From: an uncultured Collinsella sp.
Lineage (GTDB): Bacteria; Actinomycetota; Coriobacteriia; Coriobacteriales; Coriobacteriaceae
Direction of reading: 5' to 3'
Assembly (NCBI GenBank): GCA_934643145.1
Contig: CAKUBM010000011.1
Span: 1 to 64,000 of the forward strand
Length of the DNA: 64,000 nt
Position 1 is the first letter of the stretch. Every line of letters begins with the position of its first letter. Below the pieces are notes generated by a model that did no database searches, was not told the DNA's origin, and saw only the letters and a program-made list of their open reading frames with translations. Positions 50,786-60,103 of the stretch are shown piece by piece. A program made the translations under genes and the position numbers.

Positions 50786-52861
50786 CTAACGCAGATAAGC
50801 CTTCGCGTTGCCCAGGCTGTAGGCAATCGTTGAGCCGTTGTGCAGCAGTGACGACGTCTGCGGAGTGATCATGCCGGTAATGCCCAGCGCCAAGAGCGCC
50901 GAGTTGGTGAGCATCACCTTAGAATAGGAGCTCGTCAGACGGTCGATGAGACCCTGACTCATGCGGCGCAAACGCACGATCGCGGCAAGATCCGTATCGG
51001 TCAGGATGATATCGGCGACCTCCTTGGCGATGTCGCTTCCGCCACCCATCGCCAAGCCCACGTCGGCCAAACCGAGCGCCGGCGAATCGTTGACGCCGTC
51101 GCCCACCATGGCAACATGGCGCCCCTCGCTCTTAATGCGCTCCACATAGGCGTACTTGTCCTCGGGCAGCAGCTCGGCCTTAAACTCGTCGACACCCGCC
51201 TCGCGCGCAATGCGCTCGGCCGTGCGCTCCGAATCGCCCGTGAGCATAACGACATGCTTGACGCCCAGCGCATGCAAGTCGGCGATGGCCTCACGGACCC
51301 CGGGCTTGAGCGGATCCTCGATGCCGAGCACGCCGACGACCTTTCCATCGACCGCCAGATACAGCGGCGACAGGCCCTGCATCTGGGACTCGATTTGCTC
51401 CTTAATGTCGGCCTCGAGCTGCGCGCTCTCGTCCTCAAACACAAAGTGTGCCGAGCCGATAATCGCGCGACGCCCTTCGATGGACGAAGCGATGCCGTGC
51501 GCCACGATGTACTCGACGGCAGCATGGCGCTCGCGGTGCTCGAGCCCGCGCTCGCGTGCCGCATTGACCACGGCACGCGCCACCGGATGCGGAAAATGCT
51601 CCTCCAAGCAAGCGGAAAGGCGCAGGACCTCGTCCTCGCTCCAGCCGTCGGTCGTGAGCACGCAAGCTAGGCGCGGCTGGGCCTCGGTCAGCGTACCGGT
51701 CTTGTCAAAGACAATGGTATCGGCCTTGGCAAACGACTCAAAGTACTTAGCGCCCTTGACCATAACGCCCATCTTGGCAGCATCGCTCATGGCAGTCATG
51801 ACGGCAACGGAACCCGTGAGCTTGAGTGCGCACGAGTAGTCGACCATCAGTGCCGCGGAGGTCTTGATGAGACTGCGCGTGGTGAGCGCAACCAGGCCCG
51901 CGAGCAGGAAGTTCCACGGGACGATCTTGTTGGCAAGGTCCTCCATATGCGACTGGCCCTCGGACTTGAGCGAGTCGGCCGTCTGCACGAGCGAGACGAT
52001 TGAGCGCAGTTTGGTTTGCGCCGTATTGGCGCGCACGCGCACCAAGATGCCGCCGTCTTCCACGACGGTACCGGCGAACACGTCGTCGCCCACGCTGCGC
52101 TCGACGGCCAGCGGCTCGCCGGTCAGGGTCGCCTGGTTGACCATAGCGCTCCCCTGCTCGACAACACCGTCGATGCAGATGGACATGCCGGTGCGCACGG
52201 CGACCAAGTCGCCGGGCTCGAGCTCGGTGGCGGCAACGCTTACCTCGGTGTCGCCGACGACCTTTTGCGCCTTGTCGGGCACATCGAGCAGCGAGTTGAT
52301 GAGCTCGTTTTCGCTCATGGCGCGGGTGTAGTCCTCGAGCAGCTCGCCCACGTTGAGCAGGAACATCGTCTGGCCCGCGGTGTCGACATCACGCTTGACG
52401 AACGAAATGCCGATGGCCGAAGCGTCGAGCACGGGAACGGTCAGGCGCGGCTGCGCGAGCTCATGAAGGGCAGCGCGCAAAAATGCCATGTAACCGGCCA
52501 CGACAAACACCGCACGCAGGGGCGTGGGCAAAAACCAGCGACGTGCGTAATGGGCACCGATAAGTGTGGCAAGATCCATGACGAGCTTGTGCTTGCGTGG
52601 CTCAAGCTGCATCACGTAGCCTGTCTTTGCGTCGGCAATGGCCTGAGCGTCGAGCGCACCGACGGCGGCCAGCACGGCATCGCGGCGCGACTCGTCGTAT
52701 TCGAGCGCCATCTGGCCAATACGGCCATATACGCGCACCTTGTGCACGCCGTCGATATCGCCGCTGAGCTTAAGAAGTGCATCGAGATCGCTCTCTGGCA
52801 CAGGACCCGCCAATTGAAGACGGGTCCTGCCGGGGATCTCGCTAATAATCGAGAATCTCAT
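50786..52861 (-). CDS. Heavy-metal P-type ATPase (P1B, CtpC-like)
   Basis: A 691-aa metal-pumping membrane ATPase. It begins with an HMA-like domain lacking the Cys-x-x-Cys pair (IPGRTRLQL). Motifs in order: TLTGEP (246-251), the TM metal motif YSCALKL (342-348) in place of the usual CPC, phosphorylated Asp386 in DKTGTLT, MLTGDSERTA, GDGVNDSPAL, and a C-terminal HNGSTIAYSLGN. Such SCALK/HNGS features resemble CtpC-type manganese or related transition-metal exporters rather than copper pumps. Metal cannot be settled from sequence. It follows a small DUF6110 protein by 18 bp. Confidence 0.88.
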   Translation of the reverse strand: MRFSIISEIPGRTRLQLAGPVPESDLDALLKLSGDIDGVHKVRVYGRIGQMALEYDESRRDAVLAAVGALDAQAIADAKTGYVMQLEPRKHKLVMDLATLIGAHYARRWFLPTPLRAVFVVAGYMAFLRAALHELAQPRLTVPVLDASAIGISFVKRDVDTAGQTMFLLNVGELLEDYTRAMSENELINSLLDVPDKAQKVVGDTEVSVAATELEPGDLVAVRTGMSICIDGVVEQGSAMVNQATLTGEPLAVERSVGDDVFAGTVVEDGGILVRVRANTAQTKLRSIVSLVQTADSLKSEGQSHMEDLANKIVPWNFLLAGLVALTTRSLIKTSAALMVDYSCALKLTGSVAVMTAMSDAAKMGVMVKGAKYFESFAKADTIVFDKTGTLTEAQPRLACVLTTDGWSEDEVLRLSACLEEHFPHPVARAVVNAARERGLEHRERHAAVEYIVAHGIASSIEGRRAIIGSAHFVFEDESAQLEADIKEQIESQMQGLSPLYLAVDGKVVGVLGIEDPLKPGVREAIADLHALGVKHVVMLTGDSERTAERIAREAGVDEFKAELLPEDKYAYVERIKSEGRHVAMVGDGVNDSPALGLADVGLAMGGGSDIAKEVADIILTDTDLAAIVRLRRMSQGLIDRLTSSYSKVMLTNSALLALGITGMITPQTSSLLHNGSTIAYSLGNAKAYLR

Positions 52862-52879
52862 AGTTTGTGCCTGGGAGCG

Positions 52880-53125
52880 TTACTCGGCTGCCTCGTCAGC
52901 AGCGGCCTCGCTCTGGGTGATGTAAGCAGCCTCGGCAACCATGTCGTCAACATTAGCCTTGGCCTGCTCGACCATGTCCTGGTAGCCGTTCTTGATGCGC
53001 ATGCCGCACGCGATACCCTGCACGCAGGCATTCTTTACCGGAGCGCTGGTGAGCAGCTTGATGCCGGCCGTACCGAGCAGAAAACCGCCACCGACAAGCA
53101 GGGTGTTGAACGTGGACTTCTTCAT
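52880..53125 (-). CDS. DUF6110-type small membrane-associated protein
   Basis: An 81-aa protein beginning MKKSTFNTLLVGGGFLLGTAGIKLLTS, cut here into MKKSTFNTLLVGGG and GFLLGTAGIKLLTS for clarity: a short hydrophobic helix with a Gly-rich core. A segment with two Cys (NACVQGIACGMR) and a charged C-terminal helix follow. The pattern matches DUF6110 proteins that are routinely encoded just before heavy-metal P-type ATPases, as here. It may deliver metal through its Cys pair or stabilise the pump; function unproven. Start at 53125 with gggaga. Confidence 0.75.
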   Translation of the reverse strand: MKKSTFNTLLVGGGFLLGTAGIKLLTSAPVKNACVQGIACGMRIKNGYQDMVEQAKANVDDMVAEAAYITQSEAAADEAAE

Positions 53126-53320
53126 GATGTCTCTCCCTTTTGCCGCATTGGACGCGGCATGGTGCCTCAGCACCCGAGTAAATAAGTTTGCTCGAGCACG
53201 CTTTTGAAATATCTCAATTTTATCTAACTATCTAGGTCAGCCATGGCTAACCTTTTGAAAATTAACGATGCGGAGTAACCGATTGTCAATGTGAGAAAGG
53301 GACTGTCCCTTTGCCCCTTC
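53126..53320. other. Intergenic region with a small GGGAC palindrome
   Basis: Between two minus-strand operons. aaagggac-t-gtcccttt at 53296-53312 is a perfect palindrome just after the ABC gene's stop on the minus strand. It shares its core with the element at 58040-58072. Nothing else supported. Confidence 0.7.
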
Positions 53321-55078
53321 TTACAACTGCCAGGTAGCTGCTTCCTTTTGCAGCGCCACCATGCGGGCGAATTCTCCACCTGCCGCCTTGAGCTGCGCCG
53401 GAGTGCCCTGCTCGGCAACCACACCATCCTTGAGTACAACGATTTTGTCGGCATTTTCCACCGTACGCATACGGTGGGCAATAACGATAACCGTCTTACC
53501 TGCAAGCAGACGGGAGAGCGCCTGCTGAACCACGGTCTCGTTCTCCACATCCAAGCTCGCCGTCGCCTCGTCCAACAGCACGATAGGCGCGTCTTTGAGC
53601 AGCGCACGGGCGATAGAGATGCGCTGGCGCTCACCGCCGGACAGCTTGGAGCCGTTCTCGCCGATCATGGTGTCATAGCCCTGCGGCATGCGGCTCACAA
53701 ACTCGTCGCAGTTGGCGGCACGCGCGGCAGCAAGCACTTCCTCATCGGTGGCATCGCGACGACCAAGACGGATGTTTCCCATCACCGTGTCGTCAAAGAG
53801 CAGCACGTCTTGGAACACAATGGCGTAGTCGCGCAGCAACACCTCGGGATCCACGCTCGCAACATCCACGCCGCCCACGGTGACCGTGCCTTCGGTGGCG
53901 TCCCAAAAGCGCGCGGCCAGGCGGCTCACCGTGGACTTACCGGAGCCCGAAGGACCGACCAGTGCCGTGACCTCGCCTTCCTTGGCGGTAAAGCTCACAT
54001 CGGTAAGAACTTTCTCGCCGGCGCGGCCGTCCTCGCCCGCACCATAGCCAAATGCCACGTGATCGAACACCACATCGTGGCCTACGGGCTCAAACTGCTC
54101 GCTGCCCCGCGCCACGGGCTCTTCCATGATGGAACGCATGCGCTTGGCCGACGACTCGGCGGCAAACAGCTCGGACATCAGCATCAGCGCCTGATCAAAG
54201 GGCGCATAGATGCGGCTCACCATAAGCAGGAAGGCAAACATCATCAAAAAGTCGGCCTGGCCGGAGGCGACCATCGCAGCGCCCGTGACCAACGTGGTGG
54301 CAATCCCCAGGCGCAGGATGGCAAAGGCGGAGTTGACCAAAAGCCCATTGGCGAGCTCGCCCTTGGTGGTTTCGCGCTCCTCGGCATCGATCACGGCGTT
54401 GAGCCCCTCAAGATAATGAGCCTCCTGGTTGGTGGCGCGGATCTCGCGCACGCAGTCGAGCGTCTCCTGGATCGCCTCGGTAACCTTGACCTTCTCGGCA
54501 CGCACATGGTCGAACACCGGGGTCATGGGGCCGCGTGTCAGATACAGCACGGCAAAGGCCACGGGCACGCTCCAAAACGCCGCGATCGCCAGCTGCCAGC
54601 AAAAGAACAGCGACGCCACGAACACAATGGCGCTTGCGATGATGGCACCCCAAAGCTCTCCCAGCACGTGGCTGTAGGCGTGCTCCATGGCCTGGACGTC
54701 GCCCATGATGGTCTCGGTTAAATCGGCCAGATCACGACGACCAAAAAACGACAGCGGCAGTTTGCGCAAGCGCTCGGCAATCTCCATACGCTGCTTGCCG
54801 CACTCCTCGTAAAAGATGCAGTAGGTGTAGTAATACTGCTGCCAGTTAGAGGCAAAGAGCAACACGAAAAAGACCAGGAGGCCGCCCACAATCGGCAGGG
54901 CATCCGGCAGGTCGGCACCGGTGGCGAGATGTTCGACAAAACCGGCCATGACCAGGAACAATAAGCCCATGCCGGCCATGGTAATGAGATTGGTGAGCGC
55001 GGTCCAGAAAATGCCGCGTTTTACGCCGGCGACGCCTTTATCGGATAGGAAGTACTTCTTTTGGAATGAGGCGAACAT
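53321..55078 (-). CDS. ABC half-exporter (fused membrane and ATPase domains), second of pair
   Basis: A 585-aa half-transporter. Six transmembrane helices lie in the first 320 residues or so. The ATPase domain has Walker A GPSGSGKST, signature LSGGERQRISIARA, Walker B IVLLDEATASLD and the switch His in VIAHRMRT. It starts directly after the stop of the upstream half-exporter (taaatg), so the two are cotranslated and should form a heterodimer. Cargo unknown. It resembles siderophore/peptide exporter pairs of the YbtPQ type. Confidence 0.93.
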   Translation of the reverse strand: MFASFQKKYFLSDKGVAGVKRGIFWTALTNLITMAGMGLLFLVMAGFVEHLATGADLPDALPIVGGLLVFFVLLFASNWQQYYYTYCIFYEECGKQRMEIAERLRKLPLSFFGRRDLADLTETIMGDVQAMEHAYSHVLGELWGAIIASAIVFVASLFFCWQLAIAAFWSVPVAFAVLYLTRGPMTPVFDHVRAEKVKVTEAIQETLDCVREIRATNQEAHYLEGLNAVIDAEERETTKGELANGLLVNSAFAILRLGIATTLVTGAAMVASGQADFLMMFAFLLMVSRIYAPFDQALMLMSELFAAESSAKRMRSIMEEPVARGSEQFEPVGHDVVFDHVAFGYGAGEDGRAGEKVLTDVSFTAKEGEVTALVGPSGSGKSTVSRLAARFWDATEGTVTVGGVDVASVDPEVLLRDYAIVFQDVLLFDDTVMGNIRLGRRDATDEEVLAAARAANCDEFVSRMPQGYDTMIGENGSKLSGGERQRISIARALLKDAPIVLLDEATASLDVENETVVQQALSRLLAGKTVIVIAHRMRTVENADKIVVLKDGVVAEQGTPAQLKAAGGEFARMVALQKEAATWQL

Positions 55079-56902
55079 TTAGGCCTCGCCTCCCTTCGTG
55101 ACGGCGGCATCCGCGGCAGCAGTGATCTTCCAGCTCGCGGCCTGTTCGTATTCGGCCCACATCTTGGCGTATAGACCGTTTTGGGACAGCAGCTCGGCAT
55201 GGGTGCCAGTCTCCTGCACGCTACCTTGGTTGAGCACCACGATCTTGTCGGCCCCCACCACGGTCGAAAGCCGGTGCGCGATCATAATGACTGTGCGACC
55301 CGCCGCCAGTTTGCTAAAGGCACGCTGGATGAGCGCCTCGTTCTCGGGGTCGGCAAACGCCGTGGCCTCATCGAGCACCACGATAGGTGCGTCTTTAAGG
55401 ATCGCGCGGGCGAGTGCCACGCGCTGCACCTCGCCGCCCGAAAGATATGCCCCTCCAGCACCGAGCATGGTGTTAATACCCTGCGGGAGCTTGGCCACAA
55501 TGTCGTCGCACTGAGCTGCGGAGAGGGCCGCACGCACTTCGTCGTCAGTGGCCGTGGGCTTGGAGGCACGCACGTTATCGGCAAGTGTTTGCCGGAACAG
55601 CTGGTTGGTCTGGAACACGAAGGCGACCTGGTCCATAAGCTCGTGCGGATCCATATCGCGAACGTCCACACCGCCTACGAGCACTCGACCCGAAGAGACA
55701 TCCCAAAAACGCGGGATCAGGCTTGCGCAGGTCGACTTACCGCCGCCCGAGGGACCAACCAACGCAAGGGTGCTGCCTGCGGGAACGCTAAAGCTCACAT
55801 GATCGACGGCAGGCGCCTCAGCACCCTCGTAGGTAAAGCTCACGTCCTCAAAGCGCACATCGCTGCCAGCGGGGTGCTTGGGTTGAGCGGGCACGGAGAG
55901 CTGCTTGGAATCCATAACGCTTCGGATGCGAGCCAGCGAATCAGCACTCATCTGAGACGCCTCGCCCACAAACATAAGCTTGGTCATGGCCGTCGGCACC
56001 ACGGCCGAAAAGATCGCGTAAAACGTAAAATTGACCATAAAGTGCGCGAAGTCCGTCTCGCCCGGCGCCAGCAGCAGCGCCACAGGCAAAAGAAATGCCA
56101 CAAGGCCGTTGAGCGCAGTAAGGTTGAGCACCTGCGGACCCCGGCAAAACGTACCCGCATAGTTTTGCGCCATATCGGCGTATTCGGCGATCGCATCGTG
56201 GAACGCCTTAAAGGAGTAGACCGTCTGCTGGAATACCTTGACCACGGGGATGCCGCGTACGTATTCGGTGCCGGTCTTGTTCATCTTGACCAGCGCGCCC
56301 ATGTAAGCCTTCATAAACTCGGCGCCCTTGCCGCTCATCATGGTGGCCATGGCGCAAAACGAAACGACGACCGAGATTAAGCATGCCGCGCCCAAACGCC
56401 AATCGAGGGCAAATAGCAGCACAAGCAGGCCCACGACCATGGCGGTGGCACCGGCGATATCGGGCAGCATGTGCGCGAGCAGCGTCTCGGTGGAGGCGGC
56501 ACAGCCGTCTACGATACGGCGCAGCTCACCGGTGGCGTGCGTGTCAAAGTAGCCGAGCGGCAGCTTAAGCAGATGCTCGCTCGTAGCCTTGCGGATATTG
56601 GATGCGCAGCGAAACGCGGACAGGTGCGTGCACATGAGTCCCACGAAATAGACCACGATGCTTGCCAGGGCAAAACCAACAGCCCACCAACCATACATTG
56701 CGATGTCGGCGGCCTCGCTCCAGTTGGGCGCCACGGCAATCAGGTCTCGCGCAACAAGCCAGATGCACACGTACGGGCCAAAGCTCAACAGCTGCGAGAA
56801 CGCCGAGAGGGCCATGCCCAAATACGTTAGGAATTTGCGGTCGCCGGCATATGCAAGCAGCTCGCCGATACCGCCACCTTCCTTTTTCGATCCCTTTGCC
56901 AT
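55079..56902 (-). CDS. ABC half-exporter (fused membrane and ATPase domains), first of pair
   Basis: A 607-aa half-transporter with six helices, then Walker A GPSGGGKST, signature LSGGEVQRVALARA and Walker B IVVLDEATAFADPENE. The D-loop and the residue after the Walker B Glu deviate (AFAD instead of ASLD), a small asymmetry from its partner, which keeps the canonical form. Start at 56902 with aaagga. The frame stays open for 150 codons upstream without membrane or family sequence. Divergent from an AraC-type gene that probably controls it. Confidence 0.93.
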   Translation of the reverse strand: MAKGSKKEGGGIGELLAYAGDRKFLTYLGMALSAFSQLLSFGPYVCIWLVARDLIAVAPNWSEAADIAMYGWWAVGFALASIVVYFVGLMCTHLSAFRCASNIRKATSEHLLKLPLGYFDTHATGELRRIVDGCAASTETLLAHMLPDIAGATAMVVGLLVLLFALDWRLGAACLISVVVSFCAMATMMSGKGAEFMKAYMGALVKMNKTGTEYVRGIPVVKVFQQTVYSFKAFHDAIAEYADMAQNYAGTFCRGPQVLNLTALNGLVAFLLPVALLLAPGETDFAHFMVNFTFYAIFSAVVPTAMTKLMFVGEASQMSADSLARIRSVMDSKQLSVPAQPKHPAGSDVRFEDVSFTYEGAEAPAVDHVSFSVPAGSTLALVGPSGGGKSTCASLIPRFWDVSSGRVLVGGVDVRDMDPHELMDQVAFVFQTNQLFRQTLADNVRASKPTATDDEVRAALSAAQCDDIVAKLPQGINTMLGAGGAYLSGGEVQRVALARAILKDAPIVVLDEATAFADPENEALIQRAFSKLAAGRTVIMIAHRLSTVVGADKIVVLNQGSVQETGTHAELLSQNGLYAKMWAEYEQAASWKITAAADAAVTKGGEA

Positions 56903-57001
56903 GAGATTCCTTTCTAACGGCTTGAGAGTTAACCGTAAGAAACTTATCATGGGCGTGTTAGCCAAGGCACACAATTGGGCCAGGCGTGGACGTTTTCGCA
57001 A

Positions 57002-58021
57002 ATGAAGGGGACGCTTTTGAAAATGCGGCGGGCGGCAACCGATATAACCGAGCTCTACGCACCGCAGTTTGAGCAGTTTGGCCTGCAGCTTTCCGGCAAG
57101 GGCGCCGTCTTTACCGGTGAGGTGGCAAACGATCGGGCGCACGGACGCGCATGGATCATGCCCCTTTCCCCCACCTGCATCGTCATGGAGCATTTCATTA
57201 CCCCGATGCACGATATGTACCTGGCCGAATACACACCCGAGCCGTACGCCTGCGTGAGCGAGGTCAGCGCGCCCACGCTCATGTGCATGCCCGAAGCCGG
57301 CATAACGCCTGCGAACCTTAAACCCCTGCATGGACCGTGGCCAAACAATACCGTGTGCAGCTTTATCCAAGATAACTGTGGCGAGGAGTTAAGCCCACTG
57401 TTTGCAGGGCGGCTCTATCACTCGCGCTCGGTGCTCTTTTTGCCTGGATATTTTGACGAACTGGAGCACCGCTATCCCACCGAGTTCGCAGGGGTCTTTG
57501 AGGCGTTTGCCGAGCCATGGCACGAGGAGGCGACGTCTGCCATCTGCCACACGTTGCGCAGGATTAACGAGGACCGCGCCCGCACCGCAGGCGGACACGT
57601 CTATATGCAGGGCATCGTGGAGACCATGGTCGCGGAGCTCGCCTGTTCGCGCGCGGCCCACAAGCAGGCGCGGCAGGCGGCAGACACACGCGTCAGCATA
57701 ACCATTGCCGAAGAAGCAACGGCAATGATTGAGCGCGCGCTCGACAAAGGCAGGCGTGTGGGTATCAACGAGGTGGCCGAGAGGCTCTACACAAGCCGCT
57801 CCAAGCTATGCGCCACCTTTAAGGCCCAAACTGGCGAGTCCCTGGGCACCTACATTCGAAGGCGCCGCATGGAGCGAGCAAAGGACCTTTTGACCGACAG
57901 CTCACTCACCATAGCGCAGGTAGCAGAGCGCCTAGGCTACCCCCAACAATCCGCCTTCACCCAAGCCTTCAAACAATACACCAACACCACCCCCACCACC
58001 TGGCGCTCCCAACACACATAA
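57002..58021 (+). CDS. AraC-family regulator
   Basis: About 339 aa. The last 100 residues are the AraC double HTH (GINEVAERLYTSRSKLCATF, then LTIAQVAERLGYPQQSAFT and the terminal Trp of PTTWR). The N-terminal 200 residues are an unassigned ligand-sensing domain with several Cys, His and Met. It is divergent from the ABC exporter pair, as YbtA is with ybtPQ, so control of export is likely. The start is unsure: a TTG at 56975, ATG at 57002 or ATG at 57023 are possible, none with a clear ribosome site. Confidence 0.85.
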   Translation: MKGTLLKMRRAATDITELYAPQFEQFGLQLSGKGAVFTGEVANDRAHGRAWIMPLSPTCIVMEHFITPMHDMYLAEYTPEPYACVSEVSAPTLMCMPEAGITPANLKPLHGPWPNNTVCSFIQDNCGEELSPLFAGRLYHSRSVLFLPGYFDELEHRYPTEFAGVFEAFAEPWHEEATSAICHTLRRINEDRARTAGGHVYMQGIVETMVAELACSRAAHKQARQAADTRVSITIAEEATAMIERALDKGRRVGINEVAERLYTSRSKLCATFKAQTGESLGTYIRRRRMERAKDLLTDSSLTIAQVAERLGYPQQSAFTQAFKQYTNTTPTTWRSQHT

Positions 58022-58039
58022 AGAACGAGGGCGCCCCAC

Positions 58040-58072
58040 AATGTGACAAAGGGACTGTCCCTTTGTCACATT
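58040..58072. repeat. 33-bp perfect palindrome (GGGAC family)
   Basis: 16-bp arms aatgtgacaaagggac and its exact complement around one central T, 18 bp after the AraC stop. Its core, AAAGGGAC-T-GTCCCTTT, recurs at 53296. Confidence 0.9.
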
Positions 58073-58080
58073 CACAAAAA

Positions 58081-58282
58081 TGGACGCGCCAACGGCGCGC
58101 CCATTCACTCTATTCCATTCAGCCCACCTGACCCGAACGGCCGAGTCGTCACGGAACCGAGGGGCCGGGCGCAGGGCCTTGCCTCTCAATGAGTTCCCTT
58201 CAAAACAATGGGCGTGCCGACGGCACGCCCATTCACTCTATTCAATTCAGCCCGTCTGACCCGAACGGCCGAGTCGTTGCAG
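58081..58282 (-). repeat. Duplicated hairpin unit downstream of gatB
   Basis: Two direct copies of about 78 bp (58081-58158 and 58208-58285), 127 bp apart, share a GC-rich hairpin (gcgcc/ggcgc, then gggcgtgcc/ggcacgccc) and the block cattcactctatt...acccgaacggccgagtcgt. On the minus strand each hairpin is followed by a T-rich stretch (ATTTTTG, ATTGTTTTG), so they work as tandem terminators for the gatCAB operon. Confidence 0.75.
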
Positions 58283-58421
58283 AACCCGGGAGCCCCGGCA
58301 GGGCGGGTGCTTGCTCAAAATGAGTTCCGCACGCAAAGAAGGCCACTTAATGTGGCCTTCGTCTTGCGCAGGACTGTTCGAAATTTTGAGGAAGCACCCG
58401 CCCTGCCGGGGCTCCCGGGTT
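58283..58421. repeat. 139-bp nested palindrome with perfect 30-bp arms
   Basis: Arms 58283-58312 and 58392-58421 are exact complements over 30 bp and extend inward with ctcaaaat/attttgag. The interior hairpin gaaggccac-ttaat-gtggccttc (58338-58360) is flanked by cgcaa/ttgcg. It abuts the gatB stop. It has the same plan as 37861-37994, including an attaa/ttaat loop. Confidence 0.9.
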
Positions 58422-58426
58422 CCCGC

Positions 58427-60103
58427 TTACGAGAGCGACGTTCTCAGCAACTCGTTGAAGAGCTTCGGGTTGCCCTTGCCGCGGCTCGCCTTCATGCACT
58501 GGCCCACCAAAAAGCCGATGACCTTCTGGTTTCCGTCGCGGTACTGCTGCGCCTGATCGGCACAGTTAGCCAGCACCTCGTCCACAATCGGCTGCAGCGC
58601 GCCGGCATCGCTCACCTGACGCATACCGCGCTCGTCGACGATCTTGTTGGGGTCGTCGCCGGTCTGGGCCATGGCCTCAAAGACCTCGTGCGCTTGGTTG
58701 GAGCTGATGGCATCGGTCGCCAGCAGCTTGGCAAGAGCTGCCACCTGAGCCGGCGCGATACCGGACTCGGCGAGCGACACGCCCGCGCCCTTAAGGTAGG
58801 CGATCATCTCGTTGACCAGCAGGTTCGCGACCGTCTGGGCCTCCTTGCCGGCCATACCGGCAGCGGCGGCCTCAAAGAAGTCGGCAAACTCCGGGTCGCC
58901 GGCGATTTGCTCGGCGTCGGCCGCCTTAATGCCAAAGTCGGCCTCAAAACGGGCGCGCTTGGCATCGGGCAGCTCGGGAATCTCGCCACGGCAGCGGTCG
59001 ATGAACTCGTCGTCCAGATCGAACGGCGCCAGGTCGGGATCGGGGAACAGACGATAGTCGTCTGCCGTTTCCTTCACACGCATGACCACGGTGCGCTTGC
59101 GGCTGGGCTCCCAGTGACGGGTCTCCTGATAGATGATGCCGCCCTCCTCGAGCACCTCGGCCTGGCGGCAGATCTCGTAGGCAAGGCCGTCGTGCAAGCT
59201 CTTAAACGAGTTAAGGTTCTTAAGCTCGGTCTTGGTGCCCAGCTTGGTCTCGCCGCGGCGGCGCAGCGACACGTTGCCGTCGCAGCGCATGGAACCCTTC
59301 TCCATGGAGCAGTCCGAAATGCCCAGCGTCACAAAAATGCGACGGAGCTTCTCCATAAACAGGCGCGCCTCCTCGGGCGTACGCAGGTCGGGCTCAGTCA
59401 CGAGCTCAATCAAAGGCGTGCCGCAGCGGTTGTAGTCGACAAGCGACTCGGCCGCGGCAGTAATGCGGCCCTCGGCGCCACCCACGTGGACCATCTTGGC
59501 GGCGTCCTCCTCCATGTGGATGCGCAGGATGCGAATGGGCACCGTGTAGGAACCGTCCTCGCGACGCTCGGGCATCTGCAGGCTGGACGCATCGTAGCTG
59601 GCCAGGTGGCCGGCGCGCTGGTTGCCCTCGCGCATGGTCGACGTCATGGACGTGGACAGGCCCTCGGCGTTGGCCGAAGCGCTCGCCAGACTCTGGGCTT
59701 CGGCCTCGCCAAACGCGCAGTCGGGGCGCTCGGCGGCGCCGCGACCGGTCACGTCCAGGTCCAGGTGACCGTACATGGCAAAGGCGACCGGACCCTGCGT
59801 GGTCTGGAAGTTCTTGGCCATATCGGGATAGAAGTAGTGCTTGCGGTAGAACATCGAGTGGCGCTGAATCTCGCAGTTGGTAGCGAGGCCGGCCTTGACG
59901 ATGCTCTCGATGGCGCGCTTGTTGGGCACCGGCAGGGCACCGGGCAGGCCCAGGCACACCGGGCACACGTTGGCGTTGGGCTCGTCATCGTGGCTGAGCT
60001 TGCAATTGCAGAACATCTTGGTATCGAGTGCGGTGAGCTCGGTATGGATCTCCAGGCCGATCACGGCCTCCCAATCCTGCAGGACCTCGGAAAGCTCCTT
60101 CAT
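58427..60103 (-). CDS. gatB: Asp/Glu-tRNA amidotransferase subunit B
   Basis: Kinase/tRNA-binding subunit of GatCAB, which converts misacylated Asp-tRNA-Asn or Glu-tRNA-Gln to the amides. The 558-aa product shows VIGLEIHTEL near residues 14-23, the zinc-site Cys cluster (MFCNC, CPVCLGLPG), the catalytic FYRKHYFYPDMAKNFQ region and a C-terminal YqeY-like domain that binds tRNA. It overlaps gatA by one base (taatg). The C-terminal arm is complete. A nested palindrome immediately follows the stop. Confidence 0.97.
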   Translation of the reverse strand: MKELSEVLQDWEAVIGLEIHTELTALDTKMFCNCKLSHDDEPNANVCPVCLGLPGALPVPNKRAIESIVKAGLATNCEIQRHSMFYRKHYFYPDMAKNFQTTQGPVAFAMYGHLDLDVTGRGAAERPDCAFGEAEAQSLASASANAEGLSTSMTSTMREGNQRAGHLASYDASSLQMPERREDGSYTVPIRILRIHMEEDAAKMVHVGGAEGRITAAAESLVDYNRCGTPLIELVTEPDLRTPEEARLFMEKLRRIFVTLGISDCSMEKGSMRCDGNVSLRRRGETKLGTKTELKNLNSFKSLHDGLAYEICRQAEVLEEGGIIYQETRHWEPSRKRTVVMRVKETADDYRLFPDPDLAPFDLDDEFIDRCRGEIPELPDAKRARFEADFGIKAADAEQIAGDPEFADFFEAAAAGMAGKEAQTVANLLVNEMIAYLKGAGVSLAESGIAPAQVAALAKLLATDAISSNQAHEVFEAMAQTGDDPNKIVDERGMRQVSDAGALQPIVDEVLANCADQAQQYRDGNQKVIGFLVGQCMKASRGKGNPKLFNELLRTSLS

